From Clostridiales bacterium (GTDB lineage Bacteria > Bacillota > Clostridia > Lachnospirales > Lachnospiraceae): a stretch of DNA of 8,521 bases. The stretch lies in assembly GCA_021203115.1 (NCBI GenBank), contig JAJQBV010000193.1, positions 1 to 8,521 of the forward strand, written 5' to 3'. The translations under genes were made by a program, and so were the position numbers. The notes beneath the pieces are model-generated. The model did not search any database and was not told where the DNA came from. It saw nothing but the letters and a program-made list of their open reading frames with translations. Positions 5,925-8,521 of this stretch are shown here, in pieces; the first letter of the stretch is position 1; each line of letters opens with the position of its first letter.

Positions 5925-6521
5925 ATGCAGGGAATCTCAATCAGACATATGAGATATGAAGACATTCCTGCGGCGGCGGCTCTGGAGCGGACTGTATTTT
6001 CTGAACCGTGGACGGAGGACGGCTTCGCGGCTGCCCTGAAACAGGAAAAAAACCTCTTTTTTGTGGCTGTCCCGGAGGAAAAAACGAATCAAAAAAATCA
6101 CGATTGCAAAGGCGTGCAGGATATCCCTTCAAAAAGAGGCGCTGACCGGACAGAGAGAGGGCCGGCCGGCACGATAGCCGGATACTGCGGCATGTACACC
6201 GCGGCAGACGAGGGAGAGATCACCAACGTGGCGGTGGCAGAGACTTTCCGGCAGCAGGGCGTGGGAGCTGCTCTGGTCGCAGCGGTAAAGGATGAGGCGC
6301 GCGAAACGGGCGTTCGCCGGATTTTTCTTGAAGTGCGCGCGTCCAACACAATCGCGCAGACATTATATCTGCACGCTGGTTTTCAGTTCTGCGGAACCCG
6401 CAGAAATTTTTATCGGAACCCAACGGAGGACGCCCGGCTTATGTGCTGTGACTTGTGTGAAACGGAGGATGGGAATGTTTCGGAACGCACCGGAGACGGT
6501 GGAAAGGACGGAGATTTTTGA
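5925..6521 (+). CDS. rimI: Ribosomal protein alanine N-acetyltransferase RimI (GNAT family), with insertion
   Basis: RimI transfers acetyl from acetyl-CoA to the N-terminus of ribosomal protein bS18 (and some other proteins), and commonly sits beside tsaB. The GNAT fold is clear: RHMRYEDIPAAAALE (7-21) and FSEPWTEDGF (25-34) at the start, NVAV (101-104), the acetyl-CoA loop RQQGVG (109-114), FLEVRASN (134-141), LYLHAGF (147-153) with the catalytic-type Tyr, and the family ending RNFYRNPTEDARLM. At 198 residues it is longer than the usual 145-160. About 30 extra polar residues (51-80) separate strands 2 and 3, and a Gly/Asp-rich tail of about 20 residues follows the core. The start is ATG 5925 with AGAGG eight bases upstream. 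The stop abuts the rnz ATG directly. The core looks functional. Confidence 0.9.
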   Translation: MQGISIRHMRYEDIPAAAALERTVFSEPWTEDGFAAALKQEKNLFFVAVPEEKTNQKNHDCKGVQDIPSKRGADRTERGPAGTIAGYCGMYTAADEGEITNVAVAETFRQQGVGAALVAAVKDEARETGVRRIFLEVRASNTIAQTLYLHAGFQFCGTRRNFYRNPTEDARLMCCDLCETEDGNVSERTGDGGKDGDF

Positions 6522-7433
6522 ATGTTAGATGTATGTTTGCTGGGGACGGGCGGTATGATGCCCCTGCCGTATCGGAAGCTGACCGCGCTGATGACCCGGT
6601 TTAACGGAAGCAACCTTCTGATCGACTGCGGAGAGGGGACGCAGGTGGCGATCCGGGAAAAGGGCTGGAGCTTTCATGATATCGATGTGATCTGCTTTAC
6701 CCATTTTCATGCGGATCATATCAGCGGATTGCCGGGCACCTTGCTGACAATGGGAAATGCGGAGCGGACGCGCCCTCTTCTCATGATCGGGCCGAAGGGG
6801 CTGGAGCGGGTGGTGAATGCGCTTCGCGTGATCGCGCCGGAGCTTCCTTTTCCGATTGAATTTCATGAGCTCTCCCACAGGGAGGAGACCATCCGGGTCA
6901 ACGGATATCAGATCCATGCGTTTCGTGTCCAGCACAATGTGACCTGCTACGGTTATTCGCTGGAGATTGAGCGGCAGGGAAGGTTTGACGTGGACCGTGC
7001 CAGAGAGGCGGAGATTCCGCAGAAATACTGGAGCCGTCTGCAGAAGGGCGAGGTGATCGAAGATGGAGACCGGACATTGACAGCCGATATGGTGCTGGGG
7101 CCGCCCCGCCGGGGAATCAAGGTGACGTACTGCACGGATACCCGGCCGACACAACGGATTGAGGACTGCGCACGGGGGTCAGATCTGTTTATCTGTGAGG
7201 GAATGTACGCGGAGAAGGATAAGGAAGCGAAGGCACGGCAGTACAAACATATGACATTTGCCGAGGCGGCGAGGCTGGCGGCGGCAGCCGGTGTGTAGGA
7301 GCTGTGGCTGACCCATTTCAGCCCGTCCCTCTCGCACGGGGAAAATTATATGCGGGATGTGAAAAAGATTTTCCCGCGCGCGTCGCTCGGAACGGATGGC
7401 CGTTCGGTGGAACTGGATTTTATTGATGAGTGA
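6522..7433 (+). pseudogene. rnz: Ribonuclease Z (tRNA 3' endonuclease), interrupted by an in-frame TAG
   Basis: RNase Z is a metallo-beta-lactamase-fold zinc nuclease that cuts tRNA precursors just after the discriminator base. The metal-binding HFHADH (61-66), H138 in VQHNVTCYGY, and D206 in CTDTRP are intact. Codon 259 (7296-7298) is TAG. The same frame then runs another 44 codons, reading ELWLTHFSPS and on to SVELDFIDE, before TGA at 7431-7433. That continuation is family sequence, and its His (codon 265) is the last metal ligand. The full frame of 303 sense-length codons fits the normal 300-310. As written, the 258-residue product lacks the final active-site segment. AAG to TAG is the likely single change. 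The start is ATG 6522, immediately after rimI, with GGAG (6510-6513) eight bases upstream. If only the shortened frame is wanted, it is 6522-7298. A sequencing error cannot be excluded. Confidence 0.88.
7296..7298 (+). other. Premature in-frame amber codon in rnz
   Basis: The codons around the stop read GGT GTG TAG GAG CTG TGG CTG ACC CAT. In RNase Z homologues the AGV-x-ELWLTH stretch usually has Lys or Arg at x, so AAG to TAG is the simplest origin. Reading frame and spacing are otherwise undisturbed on both sides, so this is a substitution and not a frameshift. Confidence 0.9.
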
Positions 7434-7443
7434 GATATGTATT

Positions 7444-8469
7444 ATGGAAGAAAAAGAAATTCTGATCCTTGCGATCGAGAGCTCCTGCGACGAGACAGCC
7501 GCGGCAGTGGTGAAAAATGGCAGAGAGGTTTTGTCCAACGTGATTTCTTCCCAGATCGCGCTTCACACACTGTACGGGGGCGTGGTTCCGGAGATTGCGT
7601 CGAGGAAACATATTGAAAAAATCAATCAGGTCATCGAGGAGGCGCTGCGTCAGGCGGGTGTGACGCTGGACGACATCACCGCGGTGGCCGTCACCTACGG
7701 GCCGGGGCTGGTGGGCGCCCTGCTGGTGGGCGTTGCGGAGGCGAAGGCGATCAGCTATGCGAGAAAGCTTCCGTTGATCGGCGTGCATCATATAGAGGGG
7801 CATATCAGCGCCAACTACATTGAGAATCGGGATCTGGAACCGCCGTTTCTTTGTCTGGTTGTGTCAGGCGGCCATACCCATCTGGTGAATGTGGCGGATT
7901 ACGGCCGCTATGAGATCCTCGGCCGGACCCGCGACGACGCGGCGGGAGAGGCTTTTGACAAGATGGCGCGCGCGATCGGCCTTGGTTACCCCGGCGGCCC
8001 GAAGATTGAGAAGGCGGCCCGCGAGGGGAACGCCGAGGCGATCTTTTTCCCGCGGGCGAAAATCAGCGGCAGCCCGTATGATTTCAGCTTCAGCGGCGTG
8101 AAGTCGGCGGTTCTGAATTATATCAACGGATGTAAGATGAAAAATCTCCCCATCGTCCCGGCGGATATCGCGGCATCCTTTCAGAAGGCAGTGGTGGATG
8201 TGCTGATTGATCATGCCATGAGGGCGGCGGAGGAGACCGGTGCGAAGAAGCTGGCCATCGCCGGCGGCGTCGCCTCCAACGGAGCGCTGCGGGAGGGGAT
8301 GCGAAAAGCCTGTGAGGAGAAAAAGATCGCGTTTTATCATCCGAGCCCGATTTTCTGCACAGACAATGCGGCCATGATCGGGGCGGCCGGGTATTATGAG
8401 TATCTGGCGGGAACGCGGCACGGATGGGATCTGAATGCCGTTCCGAATCTGAAGCTGGGAGACCGGTAG
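7444..8469 (+). CDS. tsaD: tRNA N6-adenosine threonylcarbamoyltransferase TsaD
   Basis: TsaD (Gcp/Kae1/YgjD) is the catalytic subunit that moves the threonylcarbamoyl group from threonylcarbamoyl-AMP onto tRNA A37. The 341-residue length is typical. It opens with [12 protein letters not shown] (8-19), then carries the metal-binding HHIEGH (115-120; ligands H116 and H120), SGGHTHL (141-147), [10 protein letters not shown] (164-173), the nucleotide-loop GGVASN (274-279), and CTDNAAMIG (305-313) with the third metal ligand D307. All key residues are present. ATG 7444 is chosen as the usual family N-terminus (a few charged residues before ILAIESS). ATG 7426 in frame overlaps the rnz stop and would add six residues; the Shine-Dalgarno near either is weak (GTGAG at 7430-7434). 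It completes the TsaB-TsaD-TsaE set encoded in this operon. Confidence 0.95.
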   Translation: MEEKEILILAIESSCDETAAAVVKNGREVLSNVISSQIALHTLYGGVVPEIASRKHIEKINQVIEEALRQAGVTLDDITAVAVTYGPGLVGALLVGVAEAKAISYARKLPLIGVHHIEGHISANYIENRDLEPPFLCLVVSGGHTHLVNVADYGRYEILGRTRDDAAGEAFDKMARAIGLGYPGGPKIEKAAREGNAEAIFFPRAKISGSPYDFSFSGVKSAVLNYINGCKMKNLPIVPADIAASFQKAVVDVLIDHAMRAAEETGAKKLAIAGGVASNGALREGMRKACEEKKIAFYHPSPIFCTDNAAMIGAAGYYEYLAGTRHGWDLNAVPNLKLGDR

Positions 8470-8521
8470 GGTTTGCCGTTTTGAGTGTCATGATTGGTTA
8501 GAATGAGAGAGGAAGCGCGCA

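Noticed and set aside
7296..7298. TAG recoded as pyrrolysine or another amino acid
   Set aside because: tsaB, tsaD and the trigger-factor-like gene all end in TAG at sensible positions, so TAG acts as stop here. RNase Z is not a known pyrrolysine protein and no pyl genes are in view.
8470..8521. Possible next gene starting at ATG 8503
   Set aside because: Only a few codons are visible, with no clear ribosome binding site; there is too little sequence to support a call.
1..8521. CRISPR array, tRNA, rRNA, transposon or phage attachment site
   Set aside because: No regularly spaced direct repeats, cloverleaf-like sequences, transposase motifs or integrase genes were seen on either strand by eye.

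Overview
The window reads as chromosomal DNA from a Gram-positive, Clostridia-type bacterium, most likely a Lachnospiraceae-like gut anaerobe. The basis is protein style (TsaD, TsaB and RNase Z all look Firmicutes-like), GC-leaning codon use, strong GGAGG-type ribosome binding sites and sigma-A-like TTGATT/TATACT promoters. This taxonomic call is an inference from sequence character, not a database result. No rRNA, tRNA, CRISPR array or insertion sequence was seen.

Left part (1-2672). A MATE-family exporter (+) has its own promoter. It converges on a minus-strand unit that starts near 2535. That unit encodes a shortened trigger-factor-like protein, with no ribosome-binding domain and no PPIase domain, and then a 62-residue Cys-containing protein of unknown function. 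Between these two genes is a perfect 12-bp stem that contains the small gene's ribosome binding site and is followed by T-rich sequence on both strands.

Middle (2673-4572). A NYN-domain (PIN-like nuclease fold) protein with a C-terminal OST-HTH/LOTUS-like module (+) converges on an AEC-family (auxin efflux carrier type) permease (-). A 76-nt, three-stem palindrome separates their stop codons.

Right part (4600-8469). Divergent promoters fire the permease leftward and a tRNA-maturation operon rightward: tsaE - tsaB - rimI - rnz - tsaD. TsaE, TsaB and TsaD form the complex that transfers the threonylcarbamoyl group to A37 of ANN-decoding tRNAs. RimI is an N-terminal acetyltransferase and RNase Z trims tRNA 3' ends. 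The threonylcarbamoyl-AMP synthase TsaC/Sua5 is not in the window.

The most striking observation is an in-frame TAG at 7296-7298 in the RNase Z gene. The same frame continues for 44 more family-typical codons, including the LTHFSP segment with a metal-ligand histidine, to a TGA next to tsaD. As written the enzyme is cut before its last active-site motif. This is a nonsense mutation, a sequencing error, or (less likely) a read-through site. No wholly new multi-gene system is evident. The best candidates for something undescribed are the minimal trigger-factor-like protein with its hairpin-gated small gene, and the disrupted rnz inside a t6A operon.
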